Assembly (NCBI GenBank): GCA_900551115.1
Contig: URUY01000027.1
Location: 1 to 52,325, forward strand
From: an uncultured Lachnospiraceae bacterium
GTDB lineage: Bacteria > Bacillota > Clostridia > Lachnospirales > Lachnospiraceae
DNA: 52,325 nucleotides
Direction of reading: 5' to 3'
The notes under the pieces are model-generated. The model made no database searches. It worked only from the letters and a program-made list of their open reading frames with translations, and had not been told where the DNA came from. The translations under genes and the position numbers were made by a program. Positions 25,934 to 33,945 of the stretch are shown here, piece after piece; positions within the stretch are counted from its first letter, which is position 1, and each line of letters opens with the position of its first letter.

Positions 25934-26608
25934 TTATCCTTTCCTTTTTTTGCCTCTCCTTATCATCATAATACCAAGTACCAGTATGAACAGACAGACA
26001 GCGGCACCTGTTAAAATATTCATTTGTCGTATCATGCTTTCTTGCATTGATCCGAAAGAGACAAGCATTGACCGCTGTAATGTCAGGATAGATGCTGCCA
26101 CCTCTGCATACCCGATACTTCGGACAACTGCAAACAGCAGAGAGGGATTTTTGTGCTGCTTTACTGCTTTGACAATCGCCACTGTGATTTTTCCAAAGGT
26201 ATAGGTTGCTATGGTAATCATAATGATTTCACCATACTTTGTGGCGATATTCTGCGACAGACTGATATAGATTACGCCTGTCAAAACAAAGCTTAATACT
26301 GTGAGTAATACACCGGAAAACTTCGTTACAAAACGCTCTGTATCTGCGGTGTATGCAGGATTGCTCTTATGTCCGCATAAGACAGCAGAAAACCGCAGAG
26401 TGCTTAAAACAACATAGTATGCACACAAGGTAAGAAACCATAAGGACTGATTGGCTAAACCAAGCACACCATGATAGAAAGCATACAGCAGGTTTAGAAT
26501 AAAGCTAAATGTAGTCACAAAAAGTATTCTATATTTCTGCTCCTGCAGCATCTGTTTTCCAAACTTCCATTTTTCGATTTTACAAATTACTTTGTGTTTT
26601 ATACTCAT
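25934..26608 (-). CDS. Multi-span membrane protein of unknown function
   Basis: A 224-residue protein with about six predicted membrane helices and a basic C-terminus (RRGKKRKG). No catalytic motif is recognised. It is the second gene of the TetR-divergent unit (membrane protein, this gene, 63-residue protein), so it may be part of a response to a compound sensed by the TetR protein. Confidence 0.7.
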   Translation of the reverse strand: MSIKHKVICKIEKWKFGKQMLQEQKYRILFVTTFSFILNLLYAFYHGVLGLANQSLWFLTLCAYYVVLSTLRFSAVLCGHKSNPAYTADTERFVTKFSGVLLTVLSFVLTGVIYISLSQNIATKYGEIIMITIATYTFGKITVAIVKAVKQHKNPSLLFAVVRSIGYAEVAASILTLQRSMLVSFGSMQESMIRQMNILTGAAVCLFILVLGIMMIRRGKKRKG

Positions 26609-26641
26609 ATGTTCTTCTTTCGTATAGAGGAAAGACCGGTT

Positions 26642-27013
26642 TTATTCTTTTATGCCTTTCGTCAAAGGAATCAGGCAGAGCAAGATTACAATGCCGACAA
26701 GACCGATAACAATTCCAAAAATCATCTTATCCCACACCATGCTGAAACACATGCCTACGCCCAGACCTAATGCGCCGATAACGCTAACAATAACAGTAAG
26801 AATATTTTTGCCTGAAATTCGGATAGGCTCTTTGTGTGTCATTCTTCTCCATACAATCAAAGTAATCAACGCAAGAAACAATCCAACACAGCCAAAGATA
26901 ATTCCCGGCCAAAATGCGTTCCATTCCGGGATTAGTGCCATGCACATACCCAGCGCAAAGAGTACGCCGCTGACTGAACCTAATACCATTGCTACAAAAC
27001 TGCTTTTTTTCAT
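26642..27013 (-). CDS. Small membrane protein
   Basis: A 123-residue protein with four predicted membrane helices (MKKSSFVAMVLGSVSGVLFA, AFWPGIIFGCVGLFLALITL, ILTVIVSVIGALGLGVGM, MIFGIVIGLVGIVILLCL). The family is not recognised. First gene of the unit divergent from the TetR gene. AGGAGG precedes the ATG. Confidence 0.72.
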   Translation of the reverse strand: MKKSSFVAMVLGSVSGVLFALGMCMALIPEWNAFWPGIIFGCVGLFLALITLIVWRRMTHKEPIRISGKNILTVIVSVIGALGLGVGMCFSMVWDKMIFGIVIGLVGIVILLCLIPLTKGIKE

Positions 27014-27047
27014 TTGAAAGCACCTCCTGTTTTTATTAATGCAACTG

Positions 27048-27098
27048 TTGTTGTTTTAATGAGTTTATAGTATAATCCTTGTGTGATTTGAAAAACAA
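27048..27098. promoter_or_regulatory. Overlapping divergent promoters of the TetR gene and the membrane operon
   Basis: Plus strand: TTGTTG (27048-27053), 17 nt, TATAAT (27071-27076), towards the TetR gene. Minus strand: TTGTTT (27098-27093), 18 nt, TATACT (27074-27069), towards the membrane operon. The two -10 boxes overlap, so one bound repressor could shut both. Confidence 0.6.
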
Positions 27099-27143
27099 TC
27101 ATCAATTTACATACAAGTGTTGGAATAATAAAAGAGGGATAGT

Positions 27144-27668
27144 ATGAATACAAAAAACAACCGGCGGCGACGTGAGTCCATAGAGCGTATTGAGAGGGCA
27201 TTTCTTGAATTACTGCAGACAAAAGAATTACATGAAATTACAGTATCCGATATTTGTAAATGTTGCGGATTAAATCGAAGTACTTTTTATGCGAATTACA
27301 TAGATATTTATGATCTTGCCGATAAAGTAAGAGAACATTTAGAAGATGAGGTAAACCAACTTTATGAAGCAGAGAAAAGGCTGGGCTTCAACAGTAACGA
27401 TTATTTAAAACTGTTCCGCCACATTCGGGATAATCAACTGTTTTACCGCACCTTTTTCAAACTCGGATATGACAATCAATATCAGATTAAATATTTTGAC
27501 ACACACCAGGCAGAGCAGCATTTCGCTAACAGACATATTGACTACCATATAGAATTTTTTAGGAATGGTTTTAATGCGATTGTTAAAAAATGGCTTGCAG
27601 GCGGCTGTAAGGAAACGCCGGAAGAAATGGACGAAGTAATCCGTAGTGAATACCAAGGGCGCGCTTAA
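27144..27668 (+). CDS. TetR/AcrR family regulator
   Basis: The 174-residue protein has an N-terminal TetR helix-turn-helix (RRRESIERIERAFLELLQTK, ITVSDICKCCGLNRSTFYANY) and a C-terminal domain of the TetR_C_7/DhaS-like type common in Firmicutes. The arrangement suggests that it controls the divergent membrane-protein operon and itself. AGAGGG lies before the ATG. Ligand unknown. Confidence 0.82.
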   Translation: MNTKNNRRRRESIERIERAFLELLQTKELHEITVSDICKCCGLNRSTFYANYIDIYDLADKVREHLEDEVNQLYEAEKRLGFNSNDYLKLFRHIRDNQLFYRTFFKLGYDNQYQIKYFDTHQAEQHFANRHIDYHIEFFRNGFNAIVKKWLAGGCKETPEEMDEVIRSEYQGRA

Positions 27669-27684
27669 TTGAGTTTAATCTCTA

Positions 27685-28359
27685 TTAACACATGGTACAC
27701 CGGTTATTCTGCACCACCTTCTTATCAACAACCTTTATATTATTCATAGGACATAATTTCTCACACTTACCGCAGCCTATGCACTTATCCGCATCTACTT
27801 GCAGCTTATCTGAGTAGTTCTTTGTCTTATGTCCAAAATACAATCTTTGTCCAAAGAAACCGGCCATACGATACCAAGCACCTATCCCCTCCTGTGTTGG
27901 GTTCCCTGACTTCAAAAGCTGAACCGACCTCCTAATCTTCTGCTCTGCTTTCTTTACAAGTTCCTTGTTCTTTTCCACAGGACGTTTCAATACTTTTTCA
28001 TCGCCTATGCTATCCGGCATTTTCAGATGCAATCCACCCAGTATTTCCGCTCCGTATTTTTGTAAAAGTCTCCCAAGATCTCCTGCTCCGTCACCACTAA
28101 ACAATCCCATTGTGGCAATAACAAAAACCTTCTTACTCTCCCACAGTTCTTTATTTTCGGTTATAAAATCACGCAGTATTTTCGGCACAGTACTATATTG
28201 CACCGGATATGCAAATGCAAGCATTTCCTCATTTTTCACAGCCTCAATAATGTTACCGTCCTCTATAGAAAATGCTTTGGCCGCTTCGTCATATTCATTA
28301 CAAAACAATTCTACTGCATGTTTGGAATTGCCGGTACCACTAAAATAGATTCCTACCAT
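27685..28359 (-). pseudogene. EFR1-family flavodoxin-ferredoxin, truncated within its second iron-sulphur motif
   Basis: The 224-residue product has the flavodoxin N-terminus (VGIYFSGTGNSKHAVELF) and a first complete 4Fe-4S motif CIGCGKCEKLCP near the C-terminus. A second motif starts as NNRCTMC and stops there. Family members I know continue with the remaining cysteines and about 20 more residues. So the second cluster cannot form in the usual way. The truncation point is 16 nt from the convergent TetR stop, consistent with a deletion or recombination junction. It probably no longer works as a two-cluster electron carrier. Confidence 0.75.
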
Positions 28360-28472
28360 ATGGTCTTTTCCCCCTTCATCCGCCCGATTGTTTCCTCCAC
28401 AGAAATGCTCTCCGCATATCTGCCCTTCCGCATAAACTCGTTGTAATACTTACAGTTCTGTTCTCCTGTCAT
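28353..28472 (-). CDS. Possible 39-residue small protein overlapping the EFR1 start
   Basis: MTGEQNCKYYNEFMRKGRYA followed by ESISVEETIGRMKGEKTIW. The composition is protein-like, but no ribosome binding site lies at the right distance. It starts 10 nt after the CPBP gene stop and ends inside the start of the EFR1 gene, so it could couple translation. It could also be a remnant of another gene. Not recognised. Confidence 0.35.
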   Translation of the reverse strand: MTGEQNCKYYNEFMRKGRYAESISVEETIGRMKGEKTIW

Positions 28473-28482
28473 AAATTCATAA

Positions 28483-29208
28483 TTATCTCATTACCTCCAT
28501 AACAAACCCGACCACTGAAAAGAGATTACACATACAATGAAACCATATGCTTATGTATATATTCTTTTTCTTATATGCCACGTATGCCGCAGGTGCAAAT
28601 GCCATAATCCGAAAGATATTATTAAATGGTAACCAAAAATGATATAGGGAAAACAGAATGGCAATTAAAATTGGTGTAAATATAGTCTGTTTATTGTAAT
28701 GAGAGGTAAGATATCCTCTAAAGAATAATTCTTCTGTAACAGGGCCTGCAAACACATTAAATACAAAGTAATAGATACAGGTTACAACTAATACCGGCTT
28801 TGAAAATGTCCTTAAATATTCATAATCCGTCCAGTCAAAACCTGTCGGCAAATGACTTAAAAGATCACTTCTTAATCCTGAAAAAAGAAAATTTTCCAGA
28901 GGGGCAATTGTCACAGAAAATAACCCTGCAATTCCGAAAAGCACAAAAGCAATTATAACGATTTTCCATAATGGCATCTTTTCCTGTCCGGCTAATGCAC
29001 TTGCCAAAGAATATTTCCCTGTTTCCTTTTTACTTGTATTTAAAATGATACCCAACTCGATTGGTACCATAGTGAAAGTGGCAATTATGCAAAACAGTAA
29101 TAAGTTTGGCATTTTTATAAAATGCCCCAGCACGAAATACACCACATTCAATACAAATGTTGGCGCAAAGACCGATAATAAAAGCCCGGTTTTATTTATG
29201 GTTTTCAT
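28483..29208 (-). CDS. CPBP family intramembrane glutamic endopeptidase
   Basis: A 241-residue polytopic protein with the CPBP (CAAX protease and bacteriocin-processing) motifs: EELFFRGYL with the paired glutamates and arginine, ALYH-like FSLYHFWLP with its histidine, and FHCMCNLF with the second histidine. These are the catalytic residues of the family. Members process prenylated peptides, bacteriocins or anti-sigma factors. The target here is unknown; no bacteriocin gene is seen next to it. Confidence 0.83.
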   Translation of the reverse strand: MKTINKTGLLLSVFAPTFVLNVVYFVLGHFIKMPNLLLFCIIATFTMVPIELGIILNTSKKETGKYSLASALAGQEKMPLWKIVIIAFVLFGIAGLFSVTIAPLENFLFSGLRSDLLSHLPTGFDWTDYEYLRTFSKPVLVVTCIYYFVFNVFAGPVTEELFFRGYLTSHYNKQTIFTPILIAILFSLYHFWLPFNNIFRIMAFAPAAYVAYKKKNIYISIWFHCMCNLFSVVGFVMEVMR

Positions 29209-29237
29209 ACTATAAATCCCCTCTCATTTATTTCTAC

Positions 29238-30084
29238 TCAATCTATCAAAATATCGGCGCTAAGCAAACCCAACTTCTCCACCACCCGCTCCATTCCTTC
29301 TTTGCCCGGCTCATGTCCGGAATTCTCTATCATTTCACATTGCAGATTGGAATTACTGCTGTTTTGTACCAGGGTTTTTACTGTCGATGCAGAAGCCACA
29401 ATATCCGTATCTCCCTGTAGTATTACATAAGGAATCTGTACGTTATTTAATGTATCGGCCAAGTCAATTTGCAATATTTCATTCCATAAAGAACAATTCT
29501 TCTGATATCCGTTTATTACCATAGCTTTGAAGTCTCTGAACCGATAATCCGGACTTGTTAATAATCCTTTTATTATCGTTCCCAGAGGTGCCGGCGTTCC
29601 TTTTTTATTCTGATTTCCTTCCGTATATTTCCGAATGCTTGCGGAAACTAATCGCAATTCTTTCGGAGAGACCTTATCCCTTTTCGCAGCTTTAATTATC
29701 TCTAATTTTAATTTGGATAGCTTCGTTTTGTCCAAAGCTGCTATCACCTCTTCATTTTAAAAAACATCCTTTACAATCTGTCCGTACACAAGTATACCAT
29801 CTACCAATTTGCTTTCTTTTTCTAAAACTTTAGCACTCAAAATCGAACCCCATGACACAGCAAAAATGTATATTTTATTGTTTGGAAATAACGCCCTTAC
29901 TTTATGAACCAAATCCAATGTCATCGTTACAAAAGAATCTATGGAAAAACTGTCATCAATCACACAGTTGTTGCTTCTCGTCCTTTCCGTCTATCAACAC
30001 TTTTTGGTTATATCCGCCAAGATTCCACTCATAAATTTCTGACACCTTATTCCCGGCTATAATCTCTTTTCGTTTTTTATTCAT
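29238..30084 (-). pseudogene. Alpha/beta hydrolase pseudogene (131-nt deletion and in-frame stop)
   Basis: Three minus-strand pieces together match the intact hydrolase at 45077-46042. The start MNKKRKEIIAG (ATG 30084, AAAAGGAGGA before it) runs to GGYNQKVLIDGKD. After that, sequence equivalent to residues 36-81 of the intact copy is replaced by 7 nt, a net loss of 131 nt, which shifts the frame. It removes the HGGPG oxyanion region. The frame then resumes as NNCVIDDSFSID and reads to KDVF, a TAA stop, then NEEVIAALDKTKLSK to the end. The length difference between copies is explained exactly by this deletion plus a 4-codon longer tail. Confidence 0.88.
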
Positions 30085-30192
30085 ATGAATCCTCCTTTTG
30101 AGCGACTTGTCACGAAGAGACGAAACGCAATTCGCACAGGCGGTTTCTCTTCTGCCATCAGAGCTATTTGTTTTCACAAAGAAACAAACAGC

Positions 30193-30231
30193 CGTGTGAA
30201 AAATCAGCGCATCGGCGTAACTTTTCACACG
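30193..30231 (-). terminator. Hairpin after the WHG-type TetR gene
   Basis: CGTGTGAAAA (30193-30202) and TTTTCACACG (30222-30231) form a 10-bp inverted repeat 10 nt after the TetR stop. The loop of 19 nt can pair further. There is no downstream T run, so termination is only likely, not sure. Confidence 0.4.
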
Positions 30232-30241
30232 ATACCCTCTC

Positions 30242-30826
30242 CTACATGCTTACGCAAAACGTTGTAAGCAAATCCTCCAGTTTATTTTCCCAACCGAGAT
30301 TATACTTTATATTCGGCATAGTGGCCAATGCTGTCAAGCCATGAACATAGGCAAATAAGGAAATCACGCAATCCTGCTTTTTTTCCGGCGTTAAGTCTGT
30401 ATGCTCCAGTCTTTTTAACACCTGCTCTTTATATATTTGAAAAGGCTTATAACCCCCTTCTGCCTCCGGGCTGAAATCAACCTTTACACTTCCCTGTCCG
30501 AAAAGGAAATGAAAATACTGTGGTTTGTTCATGAAAAAAGTAATATAGGCTTTTCCGAATTTCAACATAAAATCAGATTCGTCTTCATGTTTTGAAATGG
30601 TTTCTTCCAGTATCCCGGTAAATTGTTCCGTAATATGTAACTGCATGGCCGAAAGCAATTCCTCTTTATTTACAAAATGGCTATATGGTGCTGCATGGCT
30701 CACATTGCAGGCTATGGCAACCTTACGAAGAGACAGCTGTTCCAGCCCGTATTCATTTACTATTTCAATTCCTTTTTCAATTAATTCACTTTTTAAGTTC
30801 TTATGATGGTAAGTATTTTGCTTCAT
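30242..30826 (-). CDS. TetR/AcrR family regulator with WHG-type C-terminal domain
   Basis: The 194-residue protein has the helix-turn-helix ELIEKGIEIVNEYGLEQLSLRKVAIACNVSHAAPYSHF and a C-terminal ligand domain of the WHG type (LFAYVHGLTALATMPNIKYN). Its promoter lies inside a 14-bp inverted repeat, so it should repress itself. The broken hydrolase gene lies downstream and may once have been its co-regulated partner. Confidence 0.85.
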   Translation of the reverse strand: MKQNTYHHKNLKSELIEKGIEIVNEYGLEQLSLRKVAIACNVSHAAPYSHFVNKEELLSAMQLHITEQFTGILEETISKHEDESDFMLKFGKAYITFFMNKPQYFHFLFGQGSVKVDFSPEAEGGYKPFQIYKEQVLKRLEHTDLTPEKKQDCVISLFAYVHGLTALATMPNIKYNLGWENKLEDLLTTFCVSM

Positions 30827-30860
30827 AGCTACTCCGTTTCGATTATCAAAATCAATTCAA

Positions 30861-30905
30861 CTTGACGCTGTAAACATTATATCTTTTTATCTTTACAGTG
30901 TCAAG
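30861..30905 (-). promoter_or_regulatory. Consensus promoter framed by a 14-bp operator-like inverted repeat
   Basis: TTGACA (30904-30899), 17 nt, TATAAT (30881-30876) on the minus strand: both boxes are perfect consensus. CTTGACGCTGTAAA (30861-30874) and TTTACAGTGTCAAG (30892-30905) form an inverted repeat with one mismatch. One arm covers the -35, the other lies just after the -10. Confidence 0.75.
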
Positions 30906-30967
30906 TCGAAAGTATTCCATTGGATATTTATTACTTTTAAACAAATAAACATTCATCCCTCTTCGCC

Positions 30968-31771
30968 TTATTTTTGATACGTCACCATCATGCTCTTCAT
31001 ACTGCCTGCCAGCTTACCAATCCAATAGAACATCTGACCAATTGGCTTTTTCCACCACGTCACCTTCACCTCAGGCGCATATACCTTCTTTTTCCTTTTT
31101 TCATCCGTCCAGTAAATTCCATCTTCCGTTTCATATTCCGTTCCCGGAACATATGCCAAAGACATTCCCCGAAACAAATTATATGGTATAAGCAGCATCA
31201 CCGACGGACTATGAAGCCTTCCGGATGCAACATCCTTATAAAATTTCTTAACCTTACGATTCAATACAGCAATTGTCTTACCACTTGGCGTATATGCATT
31301 CCAGCTGAAGGATGCTTTCGCAAATGAATAACATCTGTTAAAACCAATTCCATTCAAAAAACGTACAATACTTTTTGCACTGGCTCCGCCTCCCACACCG
31401 CCGGTGGTTGTTATTACAAGTGCTTTGGATTGAAAGAAATGCGGCCTGTGCAACAGGAAGCAAAGATGGTCAAAGAAATTTTTAAGCAGTGCCGTTTCAC
31501 GCATATTGTAGGTTGTTGAACACATTATAATACCATCTGCCTGCTCCATCTTTTCAATGAGTTTGCCGATAAACGAATAATGCAGACACTTATCATGCCC
31601 CACTCTAAAACAATTGCTGCAACCCACACAAAACGGAAGCTTTTCCTCTATTAAATGTACTTCTTCAAACTCCGTTTCCTTATTACATTCCAGCAGCTGC
31701 TTCTTAGCCTGTTCTGCTAATTTCCATGTGTTTCCCTTATGCGGACTACCATTGATAATAAGAATTTTCAT
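30968..31771 (-). CDS. NAD(P)H-dependent flavin oxidoreductase (flavodoxin-like)
   Basis: A 267-residue protein with the FMN-binding start MKILIINGSPHKGNTWKLAEQ, a cysteine pair in PFCVGCSNC, and CSTTYNMRETALLKNFFDH typical of NADPH-dependent FMN reductases. TTTGGVGGGASAKS is the second nucleotide-contacting region. The C-terminal 90 residues are an extra segment ending in a basic amphipathic stretch. It starts 4 nt after a TetR gene and is expected to be induced with it. Confidence 0.8.
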   Translation of the reverse strand: MKILIINGSPHKGNTWKLAEQAKKQLLECNKETEFEEVHLIEEKLPFCVGCSNCFRVGHDKCLHYSFIGKLIEKMEQADGIIMCSTTYNMRETALLKNFFDHLCFLLHRPHFFQSKALVITTTGGVGGGASAKSIVRFLNGIGFNRCYSFAKASFSWNAYTPSGKTIAVLNRKVKKFYKDVASGRLHSPSVMLLIPYNLFRGMSLAYVPGTEYETEDGIYWTDEKRKKKVYAPEVKVTWWKKPIGQMFYWIGKLAGSMKSMMVTYQK

Positions 31772-31775
31772 AGGG

Positions 31776-32372
31776 CTATGTCTCCTTTTCGCCTGTAATA
31801 CCGCTAAAAAGCATTTTTACTACGGTATCTATAAAGGAATCTCTTTCTTCTTTTTGGTAAAGGTCATATCCAAGAATCTCCTTTGAGTACTCCCCGGATA
31901 GAAATGCCGCCTGCATAGTTGATGTAAGTGTAAATACCAGCATTTTCTTCTGCTTATCATCCGTAAGATTGGCCAGTGCCAGTGCAAAACCTCTTTGCGT
32001 ATTCACAGAATTGCAAGCAGTGTGATAATCCTGCATATCACCTAATATGGACATCATCGAAATGACTCGATTCTTAAACAAAAAATCATATACCTGCTTT
32101 GCCCAATCCGCCAGGCGATACCTGTCACCATATTCTCCGTAATCCTTCTTTTCCGGTGTAAAGCAATGGACAACATTATTAATTATCCTTTGGGTACATT
32201 CCAGAAGCAATTTATCCTTACTGCCAAAGTGATAATTTATCAAGCCAAGTCCGACCTGCGCCCGCTCTGCAATCCTCCTGATGGTTATTCGATTTATGTC
32301 GCCACCGGATTCCTGTATTAATTGAGTTGTAACATCCATAATATGCTCTTTAATATTCTTTGTTTCTTCCAT
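31776..32372 (-). CDS. TetR/AcrR family regulator of the oxidoreductase operon
   Basis: The 198-residue protein (start MEETKNIKEHIMDVTTQLIQ) has the helix-turn-helix ITIRRIAERAQVGLGLINYHFGSKDKLLLE. I place the start at 32372 because AAGGAGAG is 4 nt upstream; the frame is open six codons earlier. It is first in a two-gene unit with the flavin oxidoreductase. Its promoter carries two palindromic TTGAAC-N3-GTTCAA sites, which predicts autoregulation. Confidence 0.85.
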   Translation of the reverse strand: MEETKNIKEHIMDVTTQLIQESGGDINRITIRRIAERAQVGLGLINYHFGSKDKLLLECTQRIINNVVHCFTPEKKDYGEYGDRYRLADWAKQVYDFLFKNRVISMMSILGDMQDYHTACNSVNTQRGFALALANLTDDKQKKMLVFTLTSTMQAAFLSGEYSKEILGYDLYQKEERDSFIDTVVKMLFSGITGEKET

Positions 32373-32382
32373 TTTACTCTCC

Positions 32383-32430
32383 TTGAACATCGTTCAGTTT
32401 TATTATATTGAACAGCGTTCAAATAGTCAA
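32383..32430 (-). promoter_or_regulatory. Promoter with twin TetR-type palindromes
   Basis: TTGACT (32430-32425), 17 nt, TATAAT (32407-32402). A perfect palindrome TTGAACAGCGTTCAA lies at 32408-32422, within the spacer. A near-perfect one, TTGAACATCGTTCAG, lies at 32383-32397, just after the start site. Centres are 25 bp apart. Confidence 0.78.
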
Positions 32431-32556
32431 CTCCTATTTTTCCCGATGCAAAAAGAACCTCCGAAGAAGTCCTTTATACTCTGAAGCTTATTCTATTCGC
32501 ATTTGCCGTACCCGTTTCGTTATACCAGCATAATCATCTTATAAAAGCTACGCTGC

Positions 32557-33128
32557 TTAAGAAACCGGTTTAATCGGATGCCTTATGACTGTTTTCCACT
32601 TGTCCGCGGAAATCTTTCTTGCATCGGACAAATAAATTTCATGATGAAGCCTGTCTGCACTTATGTCATTTACATAACCATTTGTTTCAATAAATTCATT
32701 CATCAAAGCAACACTCTTTGGCTCTTCATCAAACGGGCCTGCATGCATTATCTGAACACATAAGCCTTCCTCTATGCTTAAAAATTCCGCAGAAGAACAA
32801 TCCAGCTTTTTCTTCTGCGTTGCCGTTTTTACTGCCCAGTTAAAATCTTTGGGGGATATAAAATCAGGAACTCTTATGACAGAAATCCAATGAAAGGATT
32901 CCTTATGACTATAATCGACACCCCAAGCCTCTTCTCGCCTTCCGGCTCGGTCAGTTCGCATCACATTATCCACCGGATGTTTCTCCCCCTGCCACCAGAA
33001 GCCTTCCAGCGGTGGAACCACATATTCAAAAAATCCTTCAATCCTATAATCCGTTTTGTAACTCATTTTTAAGGTGTAGGCTACAGCATATAAAACACTT
33101 TGCATTCTTTTCGGAAATCATAAGCCAT
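32557..33128 (-). pseudogene. GyrI-like protein gene with an internal deletion and frameshift
   Basis: A good start (ATG 33128, GGGAGAAGGG before it) reads MAYDFRKECKVFYML then stops. This is the usual N-terminus of GyrI-like proteins, MxFDYKKEYKEFYMP in relatives I remember. From the overlapping frame (33105 onwards) the rest of the family continues as LYAVAYTLKMSYK, GFFEYVVPPLEGFWWQG and so on to the stop at 32557. About 30-40 codons between these two blocks are missing. The junction lies near 33085-33095. The C-terminal 175 residues are otherwise intact, so a shortened product from the internal ATG at 33105 is possible. Confidence 0.7.
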
Positions 33129-33160
33129 TGCCCTTCTCCCTTATCCCGATTTTGGATTCT

Positions 33161-33913
33161 CTACTTATTTTGTTGCAGCATCTTAAGAAATCTTTTATCA
33201 TTAAGCTGCTCATTCGTTAAAAAGGAACCATTGTAAAACATCGCATAAGTTGTACACGGGCTGGGAACAGACTGCGCCTCTTCTTTTGTTGTGATATGGA
33301 TTGCCCGGAAAGGTACATTATTCTCTCTGGCAACCTGCTCAATAATCGGGACATATTTACCATTAAAAGGACATTGATTCGTGTAATATAAAACGTACCC
33401 GTCCACTTCAATATGCGGGTGCTTTGCACACTCTTTAAAATGTGGTACAACAGCATTTTCTTCAAAGGGAAGATACCATAACTGAATTCCCACATCTGAT
33501 TCATCTGCTACTCTGAAACCTTTATAAAGTAAATATTTCGGGTCCGACAAAAACGGTTTCTTTTTGGCAGAAGAAAGAACACACAAACCAGCTTTTCCCT
33601 TCTCTCTACTTTCTTCGATGCACGCATTCAAAAGGTCGTTGGAGTATCCATGACCTTTAAAGGAACCTGATACCCAGAAGCAGTCAATGTACATATAATT
33701 CTCTGCAATAATAGGAACCCATGCATGTTCTGCCGGAATATACTCAATAAAGCATTTTCCACGCTCTATGCTTTTCAAAAACACAAGCCCATCATCAAAG
33801 CATTGTTTCATCCAATCTTTTTTGGATGAAACCTGAACATCCTTGTTATTTGAAATTGCACAGCAGATATGCTCCTCATCAATATTCTCTTTCGTCACTC
33901 TAATATACTCCAT
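33161..33913 (-). CDS. GNAT N-acetyltransferase with C-terminal YoaP-like domain
   Basis: The 250-residue protein has a GNAT domain (residues 1-150, acetyl-CoA loop around VSGSFKGHGYSNDLLNACIE) followed by a YoaP-like domain (YVLYYTNQCPFNGKYVPIIEQVARENN) that resembles a thioredoxin-like fold. This pairing is a known architecture in Firmicutes. The acceptor substrate is not known. Stand-alone gene. Confidence 0.8.
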   Translation of the reverse strand: MEYIRVTKENIDEEHICCAISNNKDVQVSSKKDWMKQCFDDGLVFLKSIERGKCFIEYIPAEHAWVPIIAENYMYIDCFWVSGSFKGHGYSNDLLNACIEESREKGKAGLCVLSSAKKKPFLSDPKYLLYKGFRVADESDVGIQLWYLPFEENAVVPHFKECAKHPHIEVDGYVLYYTNQCPFNGKYVPIIEQVARENNVPFRAIHITTKEEAQSVPSPCTTYAMFYNGSFLTNEQLNDKRFLKMLQQNK

Positions 33914-33945
33914 TTGGCACCTCTATGATTTCTCCCTCTATCGTT

